From the NCBI RefSeq assembly GCF_947500255.1, contig NZ_CANMRL010000003.1, positions 434,001-498,000 on the forward strand: 64,000 nucleotides of DNA, given 5' to 3'. Below are positions 53,177 through 60,825 of this stretch, piece by piece. The stretch is from an uncultured Psychroserpens sp. GTDB taxonomy: Bacteria; Bacteroidota; Bacteroidia; Flavobacteriales; Flavobacteriaceae. A model generated the notes under the pieces. It did no database searches and was not told the DNA's origin. It saw only the letters and a program-made list of their open reading frames with translations. Positions within the stretch are counted from its first letter, which is position 1, and every line of letters begins with the position of its first letter. The translations under genes were made by a program, and so were the position numbers.

Positions 53177-54723
53177 TAACAGAAAAATTTGATGACCTGT
53201 TTGATTTTGCTAAAAAGTCAAAGATAAAAGCTGGTGATGGTTTAAAGGAAGGCTCATATCCATTATATACTTCCAGTGCAACTTTGTCCAAACGTATAGA
53301 TGTTTTTCAGGAAGATAGAATTTCGCTAATTTTTGGTACTGGTGGACAAGCAAGCATTCATTTTGTAAATGAGAAATTTTCAACTTCAACAGATTGTATA
53401 GTTGCTTATAAAAAAGACGATAAAGATTTCAATGAAAAGTTTGTTTTCTACTACTTGTTTGGAAATATTCACATTCTTGAAAGAGGATTTAAAGGTGCTG
53501 GATTAAAGCATATTTCTAAGAAATATATTCAGAATCTTGACATCCCAATTCTTCCAATAGAAACCCAAAATAAAATAGTTATATTATTAGATAAAGCTGA
53601 TTCTTTGCTAAAAGAAAGAGAAGAGAGTATTGCTTTGTTGGATGAGTTATTAAGAGCTCAGTTTTTGAGAATGTTCGGAAAAGCAAATCGACAATTTGAT
53701 GTTTGGAAAGATGTTCAGATAAAATCTTTAGCATTAGACAGGAAAAACTCAATGAGAACTGGGCCATTTGGCAGTAATCTAAAACATTCTGAATTTGTAG
53801 AAAACGGACCAGTTGCAGTTTTAGGTATTGACAATGCTGTTAAAAATACTTTCGAATGGAAAGAAAGAAGATATATAACAAATGAAAAATATGAAGATTT
53901 AAAAAGATATACAGTCTTTCCAAGAGATGTTATTATCACTATAATGGGAACAGTAGGGCGTTCGGCTGTTATACCTGACGATATTTCTGTTGCAATCAAC
54001 ACAAAACATTTAGCTTGTATATCCTTGGACCCAGAAAAATGTAATCCATATTATCTAGCTTACTCAATACACTCAAATCCTTATATCAGCTATCAAATGA
54101 AAGCTAGAGAAAAAGGAGCAATAATGGCAGGTTTGAATCTTACAATCATTAAAGAATTGAAGTTGAAAAATGCTCCAATTAAACTTCAAAACCAATTCGA
54201 AAGCATTTACCACAACATACAGTCTCAAAAAGAGACCTTAAACCAATCTAAAATTAAGTTAGAACACTTGTTCAATAGTTTGTTGCAAGAAGCTTTTAAA
54301 GGAAAAATAAAAGCTTCAAAAGAAGACGTAAAAAAAAAAGACTCGATTATGTCTGAAATAAAGAAGAAAGAAGGTGAAAAAGTAGATATAACGAACCTTG
54401 ATTTGGCAACTTATCTAGGCATTCCAGATGAAATAACATCTACACGAGAAAAATGGATGTTTGATTTAATTACCCTTGATGAATTTTATCAATTTTTACT
54501 GAAAGACAATTTTACTAAAGAGGAGTTATTTACACTTCAAGATATTGAACAGAAACTACACGATTTTTTCTATCGTATTGGCGATATGGATTTCCCAAAT
54601 GCAAGCTGGCAGAAAATTATTTTCAAGTTTCTAGAATCTAAACCTCCTTTGTTGGAACAAATATTTGATGAAGAAACTGCAACCATAAAACTTAAACTGA
54701 CAGATGAAACTTTTAAGGCTTAA
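53173..54723 (+). CDS. hsdS: Type I restriction-modification specificity subunit S with C-terminal extension
   Basis: 516 residues. Target-recognition domain 1 (about 1-125) is followed by a conserved coiled spacer (LPIETQNKIVILLDKADSLLKEREESIALLDELLRAQFLRMFG), then target-recognition domain 2 (about 190-335) and a second spacer (LQNQFESIYHNIQSQKETLNQSKIKLEHLFNSLLQEAFKGKI). Beyond residue ~385 comes an extra ~130-residue acidic tail (EGEKVDITNLDLATYLGIPDEITSTREK...) not needed for DNA recognition. TRD1 looks short and may be trimmed. Its end overlaps the AAA ATPase gene by 20 nt. Confidence 0.92.
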   Translation: MITEKFDDLFDFAKKSKIKAGDGLKEGSYPLYTSSATLSKRIDVFQEDRISLIFGTGGQASIHFVNEKFSTSTDCIVAYKKDDKDFNEKFVFYYLFGNIHILERGFKGAGLKHISKKYIQNLDIPILPIETQNKIVILLDKADSLLKEREESIALLDELLRAQFLRMFGKANRQFDVWKDVQIKSLALDRKNSMRTGPFGSNLKHSEFVENGPVAVLGIDNAVKNTFEWKERRYITNEKYEDLKRYTVFPRDVIITIMGTVGRSAVIPDDISVAINTKHLACISLDPEKCNPYYLAYSIHSNPYISYQMKAREKGAIMAGLNLTIIKELKLKNAPIKLQNQFESIYHNIQSQKETLNQSKIKLEHLFNSLLQEAFKGKIKASKEDVKKKDSIMSEIKKKEGEKVDITNLDLATYLGIPDEITSTREKWMFDLITLDEFYQFLLKDNFTKEELFTLQDIEQKLHDFFYRIGDMDFPNASWQKIIFKFLESKPPLLEQIFDEETATIKLKLTDETFKA

Positions 54724-56440
54724 AATAAATCAAGAAGAAGGTTTCAATTCTTTGTTTAACGGTTTTGAAATGAACTTTCTTCAATCAGAAAACGAAGATG
54801 AAGCAACTGTTTTTAATCCTTATGTTTTAGCAGGAAAAAATGGTAGTGGTAAATCTAATGTATTGGAAGCCTTATCAGAAATATTTTATCATTTGGACTG
54901 TATTTATCTTGAAGATAAGCCTAGTTATTTTGACGAAGAGGATAAAAACAGCTCTAATTCATTTGATTCCAAAATCTCAAGAGTTGATGCGTATGAACTA
55001 GAATACTTAACATTTATTACAGAAGGATTTCCTCAGTTATCAAATAAAAAAGAAGAGATACAAAAAGCCCATATTTACATTTCTAAACAAATTGGAGAAC
55101 GACCAAAATTAGAATGGAAAAACAAAGACGCATTTGGAGTTAATGAATTACTAAGTCATCAAATAAAGTTTCTTTTACCAGAATATGTTGTGGGTTATGC
55201 ATCTGGTGAAAATGAAACCTTAAGTTTTCCATTTTTTAAAAGCCGTTTTATTCAGTATGATGCCTATTACAGTAATTTGATTACAGAATCAATAATAGAC
55301 CCAAGTCCTGAGAGCTCTTTAATTTATGTAGATAAATCATATAGTCAGTTTATTCTATTGGCTAATTTACTAATGCAACCCAATGATTATTTAGAAAAAG
55401 ACATTCTATCTCCTTTTAAAGAATATGTTGGTGTTGAAGCAATAGACTCTTTTCGTTTAATTATTAAAACAGACATCCTAAAAGAATATGAAGGAAAGAA
55501 GTATCCATTATTGAAAAACTTAGATTTTGATGCAAAGCGAAAAGGTAAAAACACCGATTCTTATATTGAGAAGTTAAAAAAGTGCTCTACTACTTGGTAC
55601 GAAGAAGATAACTATGATTTTTATGAAAATGAATTTAATAATAGTAGTTTTCTTATTCTAGATTACAAAGTAAACCAGGCAACGATTAAAGCATTTCAAT
55701 TTCATTTTGAAAACAATCCGTTAAAGCTTTTTGAGCTATTTCAGCTTCTTTTAATATTAGAAATACATTCTGTAAACCAAGAAAGTAAAAACAACACGTA
55801 TGCTACTGAGAATATATTTTTAAGTGAATCTATAAACTTTAGACCTATTGAATCTAAAAGAGTATTGAATATCAAGAATTTTGAAATCAAGAAAAAAGGT
55901 TTAGAAAAGAATATTTATACCAAAGCATTATCGGATGGTGAACATCAATTTTTACATTCATTAGGTTTATGTCTATTGTTTAAAGATACGCGCTGTTTAT
56001 TTTTATTGGATGAACCAGAGACTCACTTTAACCCAAGTTGGAAAGCTAAATTCTTGTCCAGTCTACGTTATTGCTTTGAACAGGAAAGAGAAGAAAGTAA
56101 CCAAACTATGCGAGAAATGTTGATTACAACACATTCTCCTTATTTGCTTTCTGATAGTGATTCTCAATATGTTCAAGTCTTCAAAAAGGGAGAAGCTCCT
56201 TTTCATCCAGACTTTCAAACTTTTGGAACTTCAGTAAATACTATAGGAATCAAAATATTTAATATGCCAAATACGATTGGCAAGGTTGCACAAAAACGGA
56301 TTACTGATTACAAAGAAGAATTGGAACAAATTGAATCTCCAGAAAATTTAGAATTATTTATTACAAAAGTAAAATCAGAAATGGGAGAATCGGTAGAACG
56401 TTTGTTACTATTAAATGATGCTTATAAAAAATTGAAATAA
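54704..56440 (+). CDS. Restriction system-associated AAA/ABC-type ATPase
   Basis: 578 residues. Walker A GKNGSGKS (44-51), a long insert, then an ABC-like signature LSDGEHQ (409-415), Walker B LLDEPETHFNP (434-444) and a switch histidine in TTHSPYLLSD (about 475). This is the SMC/OLD-like architecture used in defence ATPases such as PtuA (Septu). It overlaps hsdS by 20 nt and is followed after 7 nt by an HNH nuclease gene, the arrangement of ptuA-ptuB. Confidence 0.87.
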   Translation: MKLLRLKINQEEGFNSLFNGFEMNFLQSENEDEATVFNPYVLAGKNGSGKSNVLEALSEIFYHLDCIYLEDKPSYFDEEDKNSSNSFDSKISRVDAYELEYLTFITEGFPQLSNKKEEIQKAHIYISKQIGERPKLEWKNKDAFGVNELLSHQIKFLLPEYVVGYASGENETLSFPFFKSRFIQYDAYYSNLITESIIDPSPESSLIYVDKSYSQFILLANLLMQPNDYLEKDILSPFKEYVGVEAIDSFRLIIKTDILKEYEGKKYPLLKNLDFDAKRKGKNTDSYIEKLKKCSTTWYEEDNYDFYENEFNNSSFLILDYKVNQATIKAFQFHFENNPLKLFELFQLLLILEIHSVNQESKNNTYATENIFLSESINFRPIESKRVLNIKNFEIKKKGLEKNIYTKALSDGEHQFLHSLGLCLLFKDTRCLFLLDEPETHFNPSWKAKFLSSLRYCFEQEREESNQTMREMLITTHSPYLLSDSDSQYVQVFKKGEAPFHPDFQTFGTSVNTIGIKIFNMPNTIGKVAQKRITDYKEELEQIESPENLELFITKVKSEMGESVERLLLLNDAYKKLK

Positions 56441-56447
56441 TTGAAAT

Positions 56448-57563
56448 ATGTTATTTAATTACATCTACATAACACACGATATTGAGAAACTACAAGGGTA
56501 TTTAGATTTTCTATTTACTGATGTTTGGCTTTTTGCTGAAGGTGATTTTAATGCTGAAAAATTAAAAAAGAATAAAGAATTATATGATATCTATTTAGAA
56601 TTAGACAAGGTAGATTTTGACCCTGAAAACGCCAAAAAAAATGAGAAAGGTAAATCTGCATATTTTTTTAATAGCTCTATTGAAAAGATATATAAAGCTT
56701 TTGCCGATATAAATGATGATGCTTTTAAGTTAGAACTGATAGACTACTATTCCAACAATAATAATATTGAAGAAATATGTAAAAATCCAAAACTTCCTGT
56801 TTTAACCTATGATGACTTAAAATCTAAACAAGCTACATTACATAAAGAACTTAAGACTTTTTATGGTAATTTATATGGAAGTGAATCACCATTTAATTTA
56901 GCTGATTTTGGTTCTTTAAAGACAAAACTTCTTCCAACACATTACAAAGAGTTTTTCTCCTTTAATAAAAAGGGTAAATGTCCATTCTGTGGCATTAGAG
57001 ATTTAAAAGGAATACATCATACTAAAAAGGAAGCATATGACCATTACATACCTAAAGGCAATTATCCTTTCAATAGTATAAACTTTAAAAATCTTGCCCC
57101 TATGTGCAACGATTGTAATTCAAGTTATAAAGGAACTAAATCTATTATAGGAACAACAACAAATAGAAACAAGGCATTTTACCCATACTCAAATTCTCAT
57201 CCTGCCATTACTGATTTTAAAATTACAATAGATTTGAATTCCAACGATATACTAAATCTAAAACCAAAAGACTTAGATTTGAAAATAGAATCAGTTGGTT
57301 TTGATGAGGAAATAGAAGCTTGGAAAAGAGTTTTTGGAATAGACGAGAGATACAAGGCTCTATTGTGTAACGAAAGTGAAGGAATTACTTGGTTCACTTC
57401 TATTATTGACGGTTACAATACAGCCAAAGCTTTGGGTTCAACTCTAACAAAGGAACAATATTTAGAATCGCAAATAATAGATGCAAAGCACATTCCTTTA
57501 TCCAGTTATGGTTTTATAAAAAGTGTATTTTTAGAGAAATGTGATTTGCTGAATTTATTTTAA
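56448..57563 (+). CDS. HNH endonuclease (PtuB-like partner)
   Basis: 371 residues. A ~175-residue helical N-terminal part precedes an HNH domain: zinc pair CPFC (about 178-181), DHYIPKGNYPFNSINFKNLAPMC with the catalytic His, and a second zinc pair CNDC (about 219-222). The C-terminal ~140 residues are helical. It pairs with the AAA ATPase and probably acts as the nuclease effector (inference from position and Septu). Start ATG 56448, 7 nt after the ATPase stop. Confidence 0.82.
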   Translation: MLFNYIYITHDIEKLQGYLDFLFTDVWLFAEGDFNAEKLKKNKELYDIYLELDKVDFDPENAKKNEKGKSAYFFNSSIEKIYKAFADINDDAFKLELIDYYSNNNNIEEICKNPKLPVLTYDDLKSKQATLHKELKTFYGNLYGSESPFNLADFGSLKTKLLPTHYKEFFSFNKKGKCPFCGIRDLKGIHHTKKEAYDHYIPKGNYPFNSINFKNLAPMCNDCNSSYKGTKSIIGTTTNRNKAFYPYSNSHPAITDFKITIDLNSNDILNLKPKDLDLKIESVGFDEEIEAWKRVFGIDERYKALLCNESEGITWFTSIIDGYNTAKALGSTLTKEQYLESQIIDAKHIPLSSYGFIKSVFLEKCDLLNLF

Positions 57564-57568
57564 AAAAT

Positions 57569-58411
57569 ATGAACACTAAACCACAAACCATACAAATTTT
57601 CCTTCCTGACGGTTCTCCTACGAGTATACGTGAAGCAGAACTAACGAATCGTTTGGTAAAAGCTATTTTGTTTCCAAGAAATAAGATGCAAGAAGTTTCA
57701 AAACGGGAAATTGTCAATTATACTGGCGTTTACTTTTTGTTTGGTAAATCAGAAGATGACGCTAAACCAACAGTATATATTGGAGAAGGTGAAGATTGTT
57801 TTAAACGCATACAATCACACAATAGAAATAAAGATTTTTGGACGCATTGTATTATAATGACAACTAAAACAGATGAGTACACAAAAACTGATGGTAAGTT
57901 TTTAGAATATTATGCTTTAGAAATTGCGTCTAAAATTGGACGTTATAATTTAGATAATGATACTGGTTCTAAAAAGCCATCGTTATCAGAAAGTAGAGAA
58001 TATGATTTATTAGATAATTTTGACACAGCAAAAATCCTCTTGGCTACTCTTGGGTATCCCATTTTTGAAGAAAAGCGAAGAGCAAAAAGCTCAAAGGAAT
58101 TGTTTTATTGCAATGGTAAAAATGCTCTGGCTACTGGTGAGTTAACTGATGACGGTTTCTTAGTATATAAAGAAAGTACATCAAGCTTGGAAGAAACAAA
58201 GAGTATGACCAAATGGATAGGCATTTTGCGTAGTCGATTAGTAGAAGAAGGAATTTTAAAAGAGAAAAATGGTATTTATGTATTTCAGCAAGATTATATA
58301 TTTAATTCGCCAAGTGCAGCGGCTGCAACCATTTTAGGACGAAATACTAATGGATGGACTAAATGGAAAGATAAAAACGGAAAAACTTTAGATGAGCTAA
58401 AAAGAAAGTAA
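57569..58411 (+). CDS. GIY-YIG/DUF4357 protein
   Basis: 280 residues. A GIY-YIG nuclease-like domain at about 50-140 (GVYFLFGKSEDDAKPTVYIGEGEDCFKRIQSH, then a Glu in the LEYYALEIA helix). The C-terminus (SPSAAAATILGRNTNGWTKWKDKNGKTLDELKR) is a DUF4357 domain. Starts 5 nt after the HNH gene and ends the six-gene island operon. Such proteins are frequent companions of restriction systems; target unknown. Confidence 0.87.
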   Translation: MNTKPQTIQIFLPDGSPTSIREAELTNRLVKAILFPRNKMQEVSKREIVNYTGVYFLFGKSEDDAKPTVYIGEGEDCFKRIQSHNRNKDFWTHCIIMTTKTDEYTKTDGKFLEYYALEIASKIGRYNLDNDTGSKKPSLSESREYDLLDNFDTAKILLATLGYPIFEEKRRAKSSKELFYCNGKNALATGELTDDGFLVYKESTSSLEETKSMTKWIGILRSRLVEEGILKEKNGIYVFQQDYIFNSPSAAAATILGRNTNGWTKWKDKNGKTLDELKRK

Positions 58412-58419
58412 ATCTTCCC

Positions 58420-58473
58420 TCACCTATCACAAGCCCGAATTAACCAAATGGTCCAGAGTATGACGGAAACCAC
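58420..58473 (-). pseudogene. Decayed fragment of a small membrane-protein gene
   Basis: Minus-strand reading gives VVSVILWTIWLIRACDR then stop, matching VSVCVVIWAIWLIRAYDK in the intact gene at 59050-59163. Truncated at both ends. Lies right next to the defence operon end, mirroring the DUF2188 fragment on the left side. Confidence 0.6.
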
Positions 58474-58480
58474 TTAGCCT

Positions 58481-58987
58481 TCAAGAAGGTATATCTTTAG
58501 TACTACCGTCATCAGAGCTTACCATGACACGTAATTTATACACTGCTGAAGGCTGGTACCCTGCGCCTAATCCTTGCCAAAGTAATGCTTGTCCATCTAA
58601 AGTTTGTGTATAGCTTTCAATAGTTATGCGTTCTATAGGCTCTGGTAAGTCTGGATGAACTTGTCGGTTTAAGAGTTGATTTCGATCTAACCAATTGGTA
58701 GCGGCTTCCAATAATTTAAGCGCCTCTTCATAGGATACCTCAGGATTGGTAGAAATCAAGATATATAGTTGTTTTTGTGTTGGCGCACTCGTTGCCGAAC
58801 GCGTTCTACCAATGGCCACATGATGTGCATGCTCAGGATCAATATTAACCAAGGTTAACCGCAATGGTGTTTGCTCAGATGATGCGTTTACACCTCCCAA
58901 ACTCATAATTGAAGATGGCACACCCAGATCATTTTGGAGTACCCTATTTAAAATGGTAGTGATAAAACGTAAGCTGTCTAGTATCAT
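58481..58987 (-). CDS. Orphan Pvc16/DUF4255-like protein
   Basis: 168 residues from ATG 58987 (MILDSLRFITTILNRVLQNDLG); an in-frame start at 59053 would add 22 residues without family match. The N-terminal helix, VTLVNIDPEHA-like LRLTLVNIDPEHA, the KQLYILISTNPEVSYEEALKLLEAATNWL core and the C-terminal LGAGYQPSAVYKLRVMV are typical of DUF4255/Pvc16, a tail-terminator component of extracellular contractile injection systems. No other injection-system gene is in the window. Confidence 0.75.
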   Translation of the reverse strand: MILDSLRFITTILNRVLQNDLGVPSSIMSLGGVNASSEQTPLRLTLVNIDPEHAHHVAIGRTRSATSAPTQKQLYILISTNPEVSYEEALKLLEAATNWLDRNQLLNRQVHPDLPEPIERITIESYTQTLDGQALLWQGLGAGYQPSAVYKLRVMVSSDDGSTKDIPS

Positions 58988-59049
58988 GTGTATTGACTTT
59001 ATAATGCGAAAAGGTGTATTTGATTGTACTTGTCGTTGTTTAGAGAAGT

Positions 59050-59163
59050 TCACCTATTATCCCGATCCACCTTATCATAAGCGCGAATCAACCAAATGGC
59101 CCAAATGACAACGCAAACAGACACAAACCCTGAAAAGTATAATACGATATCGTTAGCGTCCAT
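59050..59163 (-). CDS. 37-residue single-helix membrane protein
   Basis: MDANDIVLYFSGFVSVCVVI continuing to WAIWLIRAYDKVDRDNR. One transmembrane helix and a charged tail. Its start overlaps the end of the next upstream gene by 11 nt, and a truncated copy exists at 58420-58473, both of which support it as a real gene. Function unknown. Confidence 0.65.
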   Translation of the reverse strand: MDANDIVLYFSGFVSVCVVIWAIWLIRAYDKVDRDNR

Positions 59164-59338
59164 TTTTGATCTGTTTTATAAAGATGACTATTCCTAAAAG
59201 TGTTGGTGCCCAAAGTCCTATAAATATGGCGTGCAATTGATCGCCTTTTAAAAATAAGTACTCGGCTACAATAATAATAAGTGCACAAAGCACCAGCATA
59301 AAGATGTTAGCAGGTCCTAACTTTTTTATTAAATTCAT
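59153..59338 (-). CDS. 61-residue two-helix membrane protein
   Basis: MNLIKKLGPANIFMLVLCAL (start ATG 59338, two codons inside a slightly longer frame) with helices at about 12-27 and 40-54 and a basic end. Overlaps the 37-residue gene by 11 nt, so the two are translationally coupled. No family is recognised. Confidence 0.7.
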   Translation of the reverse strand: MNLIKKLGPANIFMLVLCALIIIVAEYLFLKGDQLHAIFIGLWAPTLLGIVIFIKQIKNGR

Positions 59339-59432
59339 TATCAATTGATTGGTTGATTGCTCTAAGTTAGTGAAAATTTTAACGTCTTGTTAACGTTTAT
59401 GAACTTTATCTTTGCAAAATAATTTTGCTTCT

Positions 59433-59840
59433 ATGGCTACAGACAAAAAACCAGACCAGATCGTATTTAATGAAGATACTCAGCGCTACGATGCGTCTCT
59501 AAAACCCTATGCCACCAATGTTGGTGCTCCTGCGATTCAAGTCACTGGAAATTCTACTTGGAAAAATCGCAACATCAATAAGGCCAATAAGCAGATTCAG
59601 GCCAAGTACCTAGAACTTAAAGCCGAGTATGATAAAATGATGCAAGAGCTAGAATACAATAATCTTGTCTATAATGCGCGCTATAATTTTGAGCCAATCG
59701 TTGGCGAGACCTATCATCTCTATCGTGATACACAGGAGAAACCTTTCTTATCTATTATTGCACCTAGTGATTGTAATTTTGATTTTATGGGGAGTTTTCT
59801 TTTAAATAGTGAACTGATTTGGAAAAAAGTTGATGATTAA
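59433..59840 (+). CDS. DUF2452 domain protein
   Basis: 135 residues from ATG 59433 (MATDKKPDQIVFNEDTQRYD); a TTG-initiated extension starting at 59412 overlaps a TATCTTTG promoter element (59407-59414) and is rejected. The helical core KANKQIQAKYLELKAEYDKMMQELEYNNLVYNARYNFEPIVGETYHLYRD is characteristic of DUF2452. Cytosolic, function unknown. Single gene. Confidence 0.85.
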   Translation: MATDKKPDQIVFNEDTQRYDASLKPYATNVGAPAIQVTGNSTWKNRNINKANKQIQAKYLELKAEYDKMMQELEYNNLVYNARYNFEPIVGETYHLYRDTQEKPFLSIIAPSDCNFDFMGSFLLNSELIWKKVDD

Positions 59841-59849
59841 GTTTTTATG

Positions 59850-59914
59850 TTCATTTTGTCTTGATACAAAACGAACCAAAAAATCAAAACCGTTTATTAG
59901 GAAATTACTGCGTA
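59850..59914 (+). repeat. Dispersed intergenic repeat, copy 2
   Basis: Matches 44976-45040 at 64 of 65 positions. It is the left arm of an inverted pair with the minus-type copy at 60165-60222. Confidence 0.9.
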
Positions 59915-60164
59915 CCACTCACCTTTTCTTAAGTCTATTATAGCTTTTAAAATACTAAATAGCAAAGTTCCCTAGACTAGGCGTATTCATTGCGTTTAAT
60001 TGTTCGTTATTTCTGAAAACGGTTAGAATCAAAGCGCCCTAAGTTTAAACATTGGGTACCTATCCGACGATGTAAAGCGTTTAAAACAAAAAGCTGTTTA
60101 AGGTTTTGCGTATAGCAAAATTGAGTTCTTTTTGTTTAGCTTTCAAGGAATAGATAGGTAATGT

Positions 60165-60222
60165 TTAAAGTTCAGGCTAGACTTTTTTGGTTCTTTTTTT
60201 GGCAATGAAAAAAAGAAAAATA
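60165..60222 (-). repeat. Dispersed intergenic repeat, minus-type copy
   Basis: On the minus strand it reads TTTTTTTCATTGCCAAAAAA, then GAACCAAAAAAGTCTAGCC. A looser plus-strand relative is at 48338-48420 (CATTGATAAAAAAGAAAACC, then AAAAAATCTAGGCTGC). Confidence 0.6.
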
Positions 60223-60223
60223 A

Positions 60224-60664
60224 TTAATTCTTTTTCAACAACGCATTTTGCTCCTCCATTAAATCGGTAAGCTTTGAAAGCAACTCAATATCCTTGGGTG
60301 TAGCGACGACCTCATTTTTTGGGTCTTGGGCTTTACTTCTCAAACGATTCATCGCTTTAACCACTAGAAATACTGTAAGTCCAACAATAACGAAATCCAG
60401 AAATGTTTCAAACAGCACGCCATATTCAATAGCAACCTCCTCCACTGTTATTTGACCTTCTGCATTAGTAACCGCCTCTCTCATCACATATTTTTGATCT
60501 TGAAAGTTTAGTCCGTCAGTCATGAGTGTTAATGGTGGCATAAATATCTTTTTTACCAACACATCTATCACTTTATTGAATGCGGCTCCTATAATAATAC
60601 CAATAGCCATATCCATCATATTTCCTTTAACTGCAAACTCTTTGAATTCCTTTAAAAACTTCAT
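60224..60664 (-). CDS. mscL: Large-conductance mechanosensitive channel MscL
   Basis: 146 residues. Pentameric inner-membrane pore that opens on hypo-osmotic shock. The first helix FKEFAVKGNMMDMAIGIIIGAAFNKVIDVLV is the classic MscL pore-lining segment, followed by PPLTLM, a periplasmic loop and the second helix FLDFVIVGLTVFLVVKAMNRLRSK. The cytoplasmic end ELLSKLTDLMEEQNALLKK fits. Single gene. Confidence 0.96.
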   Translation of the reverse strand: MKFLKEFKEFAVKGNMMDMAIGIIIGAAFNKVIDVLVKKIFMPPLTLMTDGLNFQDQKYVMREAVTNAEGQITVEEVAIEYGVLFETFLDFVIVGLTVFLVVKAMNRLRSKAQDPKNEVVATPKDIELLSKLTDLMEEQNALLKKN

Positions 60665-60825
60665 CGTATCGTATTTTAATTACACGATGCCAAAGGTATT
60701 TCAATCTGTTATGAGATACAATAGTTGCATTGGTTTTCTAAGTTGCCGCTGTTAATCCACTAGGATATGCTCCACATTTAAGCAGATAATTGTATTTTTA
60801 ATTTACTTTTCAGAAAATGTAATTG

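Larger units (their letters stand above)
59841..60223. other. Gene-free region between inverted repeats (383 nt)
   Basis: Contains the plus-type repeat (59850-59914), about 250 nt with no ORF or clear structure, and the minus-type repeat (60165-60222). Convergent in layout between the DUF2452 and mscL 3' ends. No tRNA or hairpin terminator recognised. Confidence 0.6.
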
